Assembly: GCF_001618145.1 (NCBI RefSeq)
Contig: NZ_LQNF01000030.1
Span: forward strand, 1 to 57,286
From: Oceanobacillus damuensis
GTDB taxonomy: Bacteria > Bacillota > Bacilli > Bacillales > Amphibacillaceae
DNA: 57,286 bases
Direction of reading: 5' to 3'
Below are positions 26,554 through 34,280 of this stretch, in pieces (within the stretch, counting starts at the first letter, position 1; every line of letters begins with the position of its first letter). A program made the position numbers and the translations under genes. The notes beneath the pieces were generated by a model. The model did no database searches, was not told the DNA's origin, and saw only the letters and a list, made by a program, of their open reading frames with translations.

Positions 26554-26710
26554 TTACTGAAATGAGAAAAGCACCCTTTGTCAGGAGCCTTATCATCGAA
26601 TTATTTTGTCTATGCAAACAGGACATTAAGTTCCTTGCTGCCTGGAAAAATTGGTTTTAACAAGCCTTTGGTTCCAGCAGGGAGAAAGATATAAACTTAC
26701 CTACCTGCAG

Positions 26711-26741
26711 AAAAAAGGACGCCTTATTGGCATCCTTTTTT
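26711..26741. terminator. terminator between sspH and FMN reductase 1
   Basis: AAAAAAGGA-C-GCC pairs with GGC-A-TCCTTTTTT around TTATT. It can act on both strands; the closest gene end is that of the minus-strand reductase. Confidence 0.75.
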
Positions 26742-26748
26742 CTATGTC

Positions 26749-27375
26749 TTATCTCAATGATTTAAATCCGCCTGTCCAGGAAATAAGCTGGTCAAGCATT
26801 TGATTGGCATTATCTGCATGATAATCAGCAGGTTTGAATTCGCTCATGTTTTCAAAGTCTGTCATCAGTGAGAATGTTACGGCAGTACGTACGTCTGCAA
26901 CTTGAAGTTCTCCCAGGATTAGACGGAGGTTTTCATGGGCGCGGGTTCCACCTAAGCTGCCATAGCCGACAAATGCCGCAGCTTTGTTGTTAACTTCAGG
27001 ATTCAAGAAGTCAAGCGCGTTCTTAAGTGCTCCACCTACTGCATGATTGTATTCTGGAGCTACGAAAATATAACCGTCGAAAGAAGCAATCTTTTCTGAC
27101 CATGCTTTAATTGCTGTTTCTGAATCAGACTGGTTAACTTCTGTTAGTTCTTCACCAAGCATTGGCAGGTTATAGTCTGCAAGATCGACAATTTCATATT
27201 CCACATCATCATTGCGTTTTGTTGCAAAATCATATGTCCATTTTGCTACTGCTTCTCCGTTACGGCCTTGTCGAACGCTGCCTTGAACGATAGCTATTTT
27301 TAAATTATCTTTTTTTACTGCTGGTTCATTATCTGTTTTAGTTGATTTTCCAAACAATTTATCCAAGAAACCCAT
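26749..27375 (-). CDS. NADPH-dependent FMN reductase with N-terminal extension
   Basis: 208 residues. Residues 24-208 are an NADPH-dependent FMN reductase/azoreductase domain: GSVRQGRNGEAVAKW binds FMN phosphate and VAPEYNHAVGGALKNALD is the flavin-loop signature. It reduces FMN or quinones with NAD(P)H. It is nearly the same as the next gene along its whole length, but has about 23 extra N-terminal residues (MGFLDKLFGKSTKTDNEP...), an amphipathic start that could touch the membrane. The start at 27375 follows AGGTGGTG. The two genes look like a recent tandem duplication. Confidence 0.88.
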   Translation of the reverse strand: MGFLDKLFGKSTKTDNEPAVKKDNLKIAIVQGSVRQGRNGEAVAKWTYDFATKRNDDVEYEIVDLADYNLPMLGEELTEVNQSDSETAIKAWSEKIASFDGYIFVAPEYNHAVGGALKNALDFLNPEVNNKAAAFVGYGSLGGTRAHENLRLILGELQVADVRTAVTFSLMTDFENMSEFKPADYHADNANQMLDQLISWTGGFKSLR

Positions 27376-27550
27376 TTGAGCACCACCTGTTCTTCTAATT
27401 GTTAAATAATAATGAAAGGACAGCCACCCCAAACCTTAAAGTGCTTAAGCACAATCGTTGTTTAGAGTTAACCGCCCTTCCATAACCCGGTTAATTAAGG
27501 GGCTATTTTTATACTCCTGATTTCAGGAAAAACATTTTCTATTAAAAAAC

Positions 27551-28108
27551 TTATCGAACAGTTTTTAAAGCACCGCTCCATGCGATAACCTGATCAAGCA
27601 TTTGGTTAGCATTGTCTGCATGGTAATCAGCAGGTTTGAATTCACTCATGTTTTCGAAGTCCGTCATTAGTGAGAATGTTACTGCTGTACGAACGTCTGC
27701 AACTTGTAATTCACCCAGGATCAGGCGAAGGTTTTCGTGGGCACGAGTTCCGCCAAGGCTGCCGTATCCAACGAATCCTGCAGCTTTGTTGTTTAATTCA
27801 GGGTTTAAGTAATCAAGCGCATTTTTGAACGCTCCACCAACTGCATGGTTATATTCTGGTGCTATGAAGATATAGCCGTCAAACGATGCAATTTTTTCAG
27901 ACCAAGCTTTGATTGCTGTTTCTGCTTCTGCTTGCTGTGCTTCTGGAAGAGCTGCACCAAGGAATGGCAATTTATAATCAGCCAAGTCTACGATTTCATA
28001 TTCCACATCATCATTACGTTTTGTTGCGAAATCATAAGTCCATTTTGCTACAGCTTCCCCATTACGTCCTTGACGCACACTACCTAAAACAATACCAATT
28101 TTCAACAT
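27551..28108 (-). CDS. NADPH-dependent FMN reductase
   Basis: 185 residues, the normal length. GSVRQGRNGEAVAKW near the N-terminus and IAPEYNHAVGGAFKNALD near 80 are the flavin-binding motifs. It acts in the cytosol as a flavin, quinone or azo reductase. The middle and C-terminal parts (GYGSLGGTRAHENLRLILGE onward) match the downstream copy residue for residue over long stretches. It is separated from that copy by 175 bases, so both may be read from one promoter upstream of 28108. A good ribosome site (AGGAGG) precedes it. Confidence 0.9.
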   Translation of the reverse strand: MLKIGIVLGSVRQGRNGEAVAKWTYDFATKRNDDVEYEIVDLADYKLPFLGAALPEAQQAEAETAIKAWSEKIASFDGYIFIAPEYNHAVGGAFKNALDYLNPELNNKAAGFVGYGSLGGTRAHENLRLILGELQVADVRTAVTFSLMTDFENMSEFKPADYHADNANQMLDQVIAWSGALKTVR

Positions 28109-28356
28109 ATCTTTATTCCTCCTAATGTATCTTTGGTTTTTTATTTTTAATTAAACATTCTTTAATTAATAACAATATACCATCTTTAATTTATTATTGC
28201 AACATATTTAATTCTTTTTTATTATATAGTTATAAATAGTAAGTAACAAGTTATATGCTTTTATATTAGAAATTCGATGACAAAAACGATAAGAGCTTTG
28301 GAGTCTGCATTAGACTCTGCTAAGAATTTAGCCAATAGTAAAAACCCATAGCCTTA

Positions 28357-28749
28357 TTATGCTTTGGTTTTTTTGATTTCGAATGTTTCTATAATATCGA
28401 TGCTGCCTTTGACAGACTGAACCATAGAGCAGTTTTTTGATGAAAGTTCAAGTGCTTTTTCGACTTTTTGCTCGGCGATATCATTTCCTATAATAATATA
28501 ATGCAATTTAATTTCTTCTACACGGTTTGCTTCGTCGGGATTTCTTTTCACGTCGGCAGAGATTTTAATATCATCAAAATCGATACGCATTTTCGTCAGT
28601 ACTTTTTTCAGCACGCCACCACTGCAGCCAACTATTGAAGATACTAATAATGCGAAAGGTCTAAACCCTAGTTCATCATTACTGGATATGGTCAGTTTGC
28701 CAAAATCGAATTCAGATTCAAAGCCATTTTCATGCATCGTAAATTCCAT
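28357..28749 (-). CDS. OsmC/Ohr-family protein
   Basis: 130 residues with the OsmC fold: RPFALLVSSIVGCSGGVLKKVL holds Cys42 and SSKNCSMVQSVKGS holds Cys107, the pair that forms the peroxidatic disulfide in OsmC/Ohr proteins. These detoxify organic hydroperoxides. The general OsmC group (YhfA-like) is more likely than classic Ohr because the sequence around the first Cys is SSIVGCSGG. It acts in the cytosol. GGGGG precedes the ATG. It is monocistronic as far as can be seen. Confidence 0.85.
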   Translation of the reverse strand: MEFTMHENGFESEFDFGKLTISSNDELGFRPFALLVSSIVGCSGGVLKKVLTKMRIDFDDIKISADVKRNPDEANRVEEIKLHYIIIGNDIAEQKVEKALELSSKNCSMVQSVKGSIDIIETFEIKKTKA

Positions 28750-28825
28750 TATAATCCCCCTTTTCTACTTGCCTTTAGTATAGCGAAAAATCAGTTGAAT
28801 TAATAAATATAAGTTCTGACCCATA

Positions 28826-29152
28826 TCACATTTTCTCTTCACTTGCCGTATTGGAAAATTGATATGCCTCCAAATCAACATAGCCTGCAGCACTGACTGC
28901 AATGCCTTCTTCCTCCAGCCGCAGTTTCTGTTCCATCCACGTTTCGCTGGCCTTTATTGCAATGCTTCCTTTGGCATTGATCACACGATGCCAAGGCAGG
29001 TTATGCTTTCGGCTCATGGAATGAAGTATCCTCACGACCTGTCTGGCAGCCCGCGGACTTCCTGCTGCTTTGGCGATTTGCCCATATGTCATGACAGTTC
29101 CTTCAGGGATTGCCTTTATGATATGAATTACTTCCTCGGTAAATGGTTTCAT
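28826..29152 (-). CDS. alkyltransferase-like protein (ATL)
   Basis: 108 residues, equal to the DNA-binding domain of O6-alkylguanine-DNA methyltransferase. The helix-turn-helix with the arginine finger (SPRAARQVVRILHS) is intact. The active site PCHR of the true enzyme is PWHRV, with Trp54 in place of Cys. ATL proteins bind O6-alkylguanine, do not repair it, and pass it to nucleotide excision repair. The residue change makes this call firm. The neighbouring OsmC gene is on the same strand with 76 bases between. Confidence 0.92.
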   Translation of the reverse strand: MKPFTEEVIHIIKAIPEGTVMTYGQIAKAAGSPRAARQVVRILHSMSRKHNLPWHRVINAKGSIAIKASETWMEQKLRLEEEGIAVSAAGYVDLEAYQFSNTASEEKM

Positions 29153-29330
29153 TGCAGCTCTTTCCTATTTTAAATTTCAGTTTTTAGCGTAGTTCCTCAG
29201 TCATTTAAATCGTAACAATATTTTTTGGCTAAGTCCATCTCATATTCATTACAATATGTAAAATTTGCTCCGTATATTCTCCATAATGAAAACGAAAAAT
29301 ACTCTTACAGCCATTTAAAGGAGGATACCA

Positions 29331-29525
29331 ATGATGGATAAACAGCGTGCACAGGAAATCATGGAATCCACTGCAATGATAAACGTCAATTATCATGGCA
29401 TTCCAGTTTATATTCAATCGTTGGACCCAAACAGCGAAATAGCAACCGTATTTCCGCTTGATAATATGAACCATGAACAATCCGTAGAACTGACTGGGCT
29501 TGATGAAGTGAAATTAGGGAAATAG
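29331..29525 (+). CDS. second H-type small acid-soluble spore protein
   Basis: 64 residues. MDKQRAQEIMESTAMINVNY followed by GIPVYIQSLDPNSEIATVFP and LDN is the SspH pattern, clearly paralogous to the protein at 26374. AAGGAGG lies 7-8 bases before two adjacent ATG codons. It is expected in the forespore. A 21-bp repeat array starts 34 bases after the stop. Confidence 0.85.
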   Translation: MMDKQRAQEIMESTAMINVNYHGIPVYIQSLDPNSEIATVFPLDNMNHEQSVELTGLDEVKLGK

Positions 29526-29558
29526 CGTCATTCCGGGGATGTTTTATCTGGCTGAATG

Positions 29559-29663
29559 TGTGAACTTCGGCAATTAAAATGTGAACTATGGCGAATTTCT
29601 TTTGAACTATGGCGAAACCCCTGTGAACTATAGCCAATACAGGCAGAACATTGGTAATTCACC
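29559..29663 (+). repeat. 21-bp tandem repeat array, locus 3
   Basis: Five 21-bp units starting at 29559, 29580, 29601, 29622 and 29643, with core TGTGAACTATGGCGAA; the last is worn. On the minus strand they encode FAIVHxx heptads (RGFAIVQKKFAIVHIL). No ribosome site supports a gene on either strand. Confidence 0.8.
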
Positions 29664-29700
29664 CTTTGGGGAAGGCCCTGCTGTAATTACGCAGAAATGT

Positions 29701-29733
29701 AAAAAGAGAATGCTCCAGCTAAAGAGCATTCTC
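29701..29733 (-). terminator. alr terminator
   Basis: GAGAATGCTC (29706-29715) pairs with GAGCATTCTC (29724-29733); the minus strand then runs TTTTT. It lies 3 bases after the alr stop. Confidence 0.85.
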
Positions 29734-29735
29734 CT

Positions 29736-30878
29736 TTATAAAAATTCTCCATCTTGCGTATAAACCCTTGGTACACGCTTTCCTATTAAGCACACTGTTT
29801 CATAGTGAATCGTATTCATTTGGTCAGCCACCTCACCAAGCGAAATGTAACCATCCTCCGGGTCACCAAACAGTGTGACCACATCATCATAACCAAGGGA
29901 TTCGACAGATGAAACATCAATCATCGTCTGATCCATACAGATTCTTCCTACAATTGGAACATGGACTCCATTTACCGTTGCACGCCCTTTGTTGGAAAGC
30001 TGTCTTGAGAATCCATCCGCATATCCTACAGGGAGTGTGGCAATGGTAGATGATTCCTTCGCGACATAGGTACACCCGTAGCTGATCGGTTCGCCTGCTT
30101 CCAGCGGTTTTATCATAACTGGTTTTGTTCGAAAGGTCATAGCTTGCTTTAATTTAATCTTATCCTGCAGATGACTGCTCGGGTAAAGGCCGTATAAGCT
30201 TATCCCCACACGCACCATATCCATATGCATATCTGGATAGGCAATGGTTCCGGCACTGTTGCAACAGTGCTTTATCGGTATTTTCACATGGTGATCCTCC
30301 AAATATTTAATGACACCATTGAAATTCTCAAACTGCTTATATGTATATGTTGAATCCACATTATCGGCATCCGCAAAATGGGTGAAAATTCCTTCCAGTA
30401 AGATGTCGGAAGAGTTTAGGGATTGACAGACCTTAAGTGCTTCTTTTCTATCCCGAATGCCTATCCGGCTCATCCCAGTGTCTATTTTCAAATGGACTTT
30501 TGCTTGCTTTTTGAAATCCTTCGCTGCCTTTCTTATTTCCGGAACACTTTCATCAGAATATATGGTAAACGTAATGTCGTTTTTGACTGCTTCTGAAACA
30601 GCAGCAGGAGATGTATAGCCTAAGACAAGAATTGGCGTCACAATGCCTGCTTCACGCAGCTTCAGTGCTTCATCCAAAAAGGCAACACCTATATAGCCTG
30701 CTCCAGACTGGATGGCAGCATTTGCCACATGAACAGCTCCATGACCATAGCCATCAGCCTTTACAACAGCCATCAGCATTGTTTTTTCCTGAATATGTTT
30801 CTTAAACGATTTGACATTGGATTTAATGGCATCCAAGGATACTTCTACCCATGTATCGCGATAGCTTCCATGATCCAT
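29736..30878 (-). CDS. alr: alanine racemase
   Basis: 380 residues, normal for Alr. VVKADGYGHGAV places the PLP lysine at Lys40. GISLYGLYPS and PISYGCTYVA (catalytic Tyr on the other side of PLP) are intact, as is VGRICMDQTMIDVS. It interconverts L- and D-alanine for peptidoglycan in the cytosol. The start at 30878 follows AAGGGGGAA; the frame extends upstream without a ribosome site. It is not followed by a toxin-antitoxin pair as in B. subtilis alrA, so which of several Bacillus racemase loci it matches is unclear. Confidence 0.95.
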   Translation of the reverse strand: MDHGSYRDTWVEVSLDAIKSNVKSFKKHIQEKTMLMAVVKADGYGHGAVHVANAAIQSGAGYIGVAFLDEALKLREAGIVTPILVLGYTSPAAVSEAVKNDITFTIYSDESVPEIRKAAKDFKKQAKVHLKIDTGMSRIGIRDRKEALKVCQSLNSSDILLEGIFTHFADADNVDSTYTYKQFENFNGVIKYLEDHHVKIPIKHCCNSAGTIAYPDMHMDMVRVGISLYGLYPSSHLQDKIKLKQAMTFRTKPVMIKPLEAGEPISYGCTYVAKESSTIATLPVGYADGFSRQLSNKGRATVNGVHVPIVGRICMDQTMIDVSSVESLGYDDVVTLFGDPEDGYISLGEVADQMNTIHYETVCLIGKRVPRVYTQDGEFL

Positions 30879-31097
30879 GATGGCTTCCCCCTTAATTAAA
30901 AAACTTGGTTTCATTTATGCAGTTTGGCAAGCTAGTACTTTCCTGCCTGTCCAAAAAAGTAATAACAGTAAAACCATTTTATCACTTGAAAACATAAAAT
31001 CACAGAGATTAGGATGATATTTTAATGTTATCCGGAGCAAGCCCTGTCACCGAAAAAAGCCAAAAAAATAAGGCATTACAGCATAATTTCTGCAGCC

Positions 31098-31826
31098 TTA
31101 CTCTTTAATATTTTTCTCCATCTCTCTGTTTTTCTGAGAGGTTAAATATTTTGCAGCCAATCGGTCTGGTCCGGAAAGCAGGCTGAGAATGTATGCTGAC
31201 GTCTGCTCAATTTTTTCTGACAAATAATTTGTACGCTCAAAGAGAAGACTGCGGAAATAGTCCATCTGTCTAGTGATCTTTTCCATGATTGCTTCCTGAT
31301 TATCGAGCCTTTTTGTTACTTCTGCATTGGAAGTTCCCTGTGAAGTCAGCTGCTCAGCCTGTTCTTCCATCCTTATATCGAGCTGCATATTTGCTTGTGC
31401 AACACTATCCAGTAATTTTCCGATTTCTTCCTGTGAAATGGTTAATTGATTCAAATGTTCCACCACTTGTTTATCGGATACTCGATCTTGCTCGAGCAAA
31501 ACGACCAGATTTTGATGATTTGCTTCCAGTTTCTTCAATTGGTTTGTAACCTGATTTTCCATCACTTCATGCTGTTCATTCATTTCCCGCAGCTCTTTTA
31601 GCTGACTGCCAACACTTTCCCATCTTGAATCACTTTTATATTGCTGCTGTTCATACCTCTGTGAAACTTCAAATAAAGATTGTTGCAGCAATTTATTCAT
31701 TCGCTGCTGTTCCTTCATAAATTCCGATACATGATTTCTTATATAAAAACCTTGATTCGGTTCCTGCAGCTTACCGCCATTCTTATAAAGGTTTACATTC
31801 GCCGAATCATTAAAGTAAAGCCCCAT
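31098..31826 (-). CDS. coiled-coil hypothetical protein
   Basis: 242 residues. After a short N-terminal part (MGLYFNDSANVNLYKNGGKL) nearly the whole protein is Gln/Glu/Leu-rich with heptad spacing, predicting a long coiled coil over about 35-215 (for example LKELREMNEQHEVMENQV). It has no signal peptide and no membrane helix. No functional family is recognised; a structural or cell-division-associated role would be a guess. The start at 31826 follows AAGGGGTG. It stands alone. Confidence 0.75.
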   Translation of the reverse strand: MGLYFNDSANVNLYKNGGKLQEPNQGFYIRNHVSEFMKEQQRMNKLLQQSLFEVSQRYEQQQYKSDSRWESVGSQLKELREMNEQHEVMENQVTNQLKKLEANHQNLVVLLEQDRVSDKQVVEHLNQLTISQEEIGKLLDSVAQANMQLDIRMEEQAEQLTSQGTSNAEVTKRLDNQEAIMEKITRQMDYFRSLLFERTNYLSEKIEQTSAYILSLLSGPDRLAAKYLTSQKNREMEKNIKE

Positions 31827-31893
31827 TCGTTTGCACCCCTTATCCATTACTGTATTATCCTATGCAATAAATCAGACATGGGGACTGAAGGTT

Positions 31894-32063
31894 AAGAACA
31901 AAAGCGCAAGCGCCTTGATCACCCCCGACAAGCTTAAGCAGAAACTACCAGTCGCGTTCTTTGCCACAGGTAGTTTCTACTTAAGACCTCGAGGGGGTAG
32001 GCGCTGGAGCTGGACGCGGCTGTTTATGTGTAAGGGTTAATTGCTGCCAAAAATTTATACTTT
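31894..32063 (+). repeat. structured intergenic repeat, copy D
   Basis: Very like copy A over its full length. The helix is 31934-31949 with 31969-31984 and has one C/A mismatch. Third base pair of the helix: T-A in copy A, A-T in copy D, a compensatory change that supports pairing. It lies in a non-coding gap of 443 bases. Confidence 0.88.
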
Positions 32064-32080
32064 ATTATCTTTAAAGCAAA

Positions 32081-32108
32081 AACAGCGATTAAGTTATGGA
32101 TCGCTGTT
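32081..32108 (-). terminator. terminator of the spx-linked unit
   Basis: AACAGCGAT (32081-32089) pairs with ATCGCTGTT (32100-32108); the minus strand then runs TTTTTGC. It is about 160 bases after the stop of the 102-codon gene; the region between holds nothing recognised. Confidence 0.65.
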
Positions 32109-32269
32109 CCTTTCATACATCATATGGAGAGCTAATTGTAAAATAATTTTAACGTTCGTTTCGAGCTATTACAGAATTTTTTCACTCAAACAGTACCGAA
32201 CAAAAACTAAATCAATGCTCTTTCTGTTTTTGGCGTATGAATATCAGTTAATGCTGGATGGTATGCTGC

Positions 32270-32578
32270 TTACAGGTCTTTTTCTCCCGTATGCATTGTT
32301 TTGCGGTATGCTTTGAATGCTTCCACAAAAGCTTCTGGAGAATTTTTTACGATATAGGAATAGGCACCATAAATGGTATGCAAGTAAAGTAAACCGCCAT
32401 CCATACCTATAAAACGGTAGGAAATATCGAGCACATCATCAATGGAAAATTCCCTGTGCTCTGTCACGATTTTTTCCTCATATAGATACATCTTCCGCTG
32501 ATGTTCAATATCGATTTGTTCAATGCTGTTTACTTCACGCACAATCTTTATGTACGGCTGTTCTGCAATCAGATTCAT
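32270..32578 (-). CDS. 102-residue hypothetical protein linked to the Spx homologue
   Basis: Begins MNLIAEQPYIKIVREVNSIE. A compact alternating pattern (KMYLYEEKIVTEHREFSIDD, then ISYRFIGMDGGLLYLHTIYG) suggests a small beta-rich domain, perhaps PH-like, ending in a helix. No membrane segment or catalytic motif is seen. I do not recognise a named family. It lies 48 bases after the Spx-like gene on the same strand, with GGAGGG before its ATG, so the two are likely cotranscribed. Confidence 0.7.
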   Translation of the reverse strand: MNLIAEQPYIKIVREVNSIEQIDIEHQRKMYLYEEKIVTEHREFSIDDVLDISYRFIGMDGGLLYLHTIYGAYSYIVKNSPEAFVEAFKAYRKTMHTGEKDL

Positions 32579-32626
32579 GTAAACCCTCCACGACATACCT
32601 CATACTGATAAGTCTCCTAAACTTTT

Positions 32627-33037
32627 CTAGCTTTCTGCAAGACTAAGATGGTTTGTTCTCCATTGCAGCCATTGGTATTCCCGCGTCTTTCTTGGCAGGA
32701 ACTGGCGGATATCATCCTCATGATAGCCAACCTGAAGTCTCTTCTCATCCACCATGATCGGGCTTCTTAAAAGTCTTGGATGTTCCTGGATTAGTTCAAT
32801 CAGCTCCTGCAGTGCCAATGATTCGATATCCAGATTCAAATCTTTGTACACCTTCGACCTTGTGGAGATGATTTCATCTGTGCCTTCAACCGTCATCCTT
32901 AAGATACTTTGCAGCTCATTTACAGTCAATGCTTCTTTCATCACATTTCTTTCCTCATAATTAATCTCATGTTTTGTAAACCATTGTTTCGCTTTTCTTG
33001 TGGACGAACAGGCAGCCCCATAAATTGTTACTGTCAT
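32627..33037 (-). CDS. Spx/ArsC-family regulator lacking the second redox cysteine
   Basis: 136 residues, the length of Spx (131). It shares the Spx body: EGTDEIISTRSKVYKDL around the RNA polymerase-binding Gly and Arg, then EHPRLLRSPIMVDEKRLQVG and RQFLPRKTR. The redox switch of Spx is Cys10-x-x-Cys13. Here it is Cys10-Ser-Ser-Thr13, so the intramolecular disulfide cannot form. Spx binds the RNA polymerase alpha C-terminal domain and redirects transcription under thiol stress. This copy probably acts without that switch or through Cys10 alone. It is one of several Spx-type genes expected in the genome. Confidence 0.85.
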   Translation of the reverse strand: MTVTIYGAACSSTRKAKQWFTKHEINYEERNVMKEALTVNELQSILRMTVEGTDEIISTRSKVYKDLNLDIESLALQELIELIQEHPRLLRSPIMVDEKRLQVGYHEDDIRQFLPRKTREYQWLQWRTNHLSLAES

Positions 33038-33071
33038 TTATCATACCCCATTTCCAAAGATTAATAATAGT

Positions 33072-33686
33072 TTACTTGCTGAGACCTTTTCTCAGCAGAT
33101 TCATTTCAATCATAAAGTTTTCCAATGCTTCGTCATCGGAAATATTCCTTGAATATTTATCCACCAAATTCCTGAATGTAACGGATGTCAGTATTTGCAT
33201 TATATGAAAGAACTCTCTCTCATCCGAAATGTTTAACTTCTCTCTATCGATAAGGCATTTTATTTCCATCAGAGAGCTTCTGCCTGAGTGCTTTTCATCA
33301 AATATTTTTGTGAATATATCCTCTATCTCATGTGTTACATTCATCAAAGCATTTTTTAAAAAGTTCACGTTATCCTCTTGACCAAGCTCCTTCAGCATCA
33401 GTCGGAACAAGTCCTCCATCGCTGCAAGAATATCGCCGTTATTATTTTGAAGAGAAAGAATAAAAAAAGCTTTCCTTTTGTTCGTTTGCGCTTCCAGCAA
33501 ATAGTAGAAGGCATCCTCTTTATTTTCAAAGTACTGATAAAAGCTTCCCCTTGGCACTCCGGCCGTTTTTACTATATTAGCAATGGAGGCCTGTGATAAC
33601 GGGACCCTTGAAAATTCCTTTTCAGCCGCTTCAATCAATTTTCCCCTTTTATTCTCCGGCAGATTAAAAAATGTTTTTTTAGGCAT
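33072..33686 (-). CDS. TetR-family transcriptional repressor
   Basis: 204 residues. The N-terminal helix-turn-helix covers about 10-55: KRGKLIEAAEKEFSRVPLSQ, ASIANIVKTAGVPRGSFYQY and FENKEDAFYYL are the typical TetR pattern. The C-terminal ligand and dimer domain is not specific enough to name an effector. The start at 33686 follows GGAGG; the upstream frame crosses the promoter. Three TGACAnnnTGTCA operators lie upstream, one filling the spacer of its own promoter, so it should repress itself. Confidence 0.9.
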   Translation of the reverse strand: MPKKTFFNLPENKRGKLIEAAEKEFSRVPLSQASIANIVKTAGVPRGSFYQYFENKEDAFYYLLEAQTNKRKAFFILSLQNNNGDILAAMEDLFRLMLKELGQEDNVNFLKNALMNVTHEIEDIFTKIFDEKHSGRSSLMEIKCLIDREKLNISDEREFFHIMQILTSVTFRNLVDKYSRNISDDEALENFMIEMNLLRKGLSK

Positions 33687-33709
33687 TTTCTTCCTCCGTA
33701 TTTCCCAAA

Positions 33710-33791
33710 AGTGACACAATGTCATGTTGTATACTTTCATAGTAAGTGACACAATGTCATTAGTCAATCCTTTTAATGACATCGTGTCACT
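33710..33791 (-). promoter_or_regulatory. TetR promoter with three operator palindromes
   Basis: TGACA-N3-TGTCA occurs three times, within 33710-33725, 33745-33760 and 33776-33791. On the minus strand TTGACT (33767-33762) and TACTAT (33744-33739), 17 bases apart, form a SigA promoter whose spacer is the middle operator. Spacing between operators is 35 and 31 bp. Rightward, a weak TTGTCT/TATGTA pair (33806, 33829) could serve a divergent gene. Confidence 0.85.
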
Positions 33792-34230
33792 TTTCTTTGG
33801 GAAATTTGTCTATTTTATGAATGAGACATATGTATTCATAAAACCCTAAATTTGCGGGCCTTTATGGATCTTTATTTCTTAATCGCACGAGCTGGCCTTT
33901 TTGGGGATTCAACAGAACATCAGCTGTTTTATCAGCATCATTTCATTACCTTTTATTGTATTCCCTATTTTTTATGCTTTAATCCACTTCCTTTTATATT
34001 GGCTTTACAGAATTGTACTGCGGTAATTGTCCTTTGTTAATGGAATGGTATTATCGGTTTTTGCAACAAGAGGGTTCTTAGGCAGCTGACCAATAAGGCG
34101 AATGAATGCTTCGTTAACTATACAGGAACATTCGTATTTGCTTAAAAAAACTTGGTTGTCAAAAAGTTAACGGGGGTTAACGTTAGTTGCACCTAGGCAG
34201 ATAGGGATATTTCTATACTTTTGCTTAAGA
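33792..34230. other. gene-poor region divergent from the TetR gene
   Basis: Plus-strand frames from about 33840 to 34045 carry hydrophobic pieces in different phases, such as FISIISLPFIVFPIFYALIH (in the frame ending near 34032), but no full gene or ribosome site. This may be the remains of a TetR-controlled membrane protein. The rest, to the htpG terminator, holds a GTTAAC-GGG-GGTTAAC repeat near 34167 and nothing else recognised. Confidence 0.35.
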
Positions 34231-34265
34231 AAATCCCTTGCCAAAGAGGAATCAGGCAAGGGAAT
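34231..34265 (-). terminator. htpG terminator
   Basis: TCCCTTGCC (34234-34242) pairs with GGCAAGGGA (34255-34263). On the minus strand TTTTCTT follows. Confidence 0.75.
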
Positions 34266-34280
34266 TACTTCAATCTTTTA

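Noticed and set aside
28300..28320. GAGTCT/AGACTC hairpin as terminator of the OsmC gene
   Set aside because: Only 6 bp with no T-run on either strand; too weak to call.
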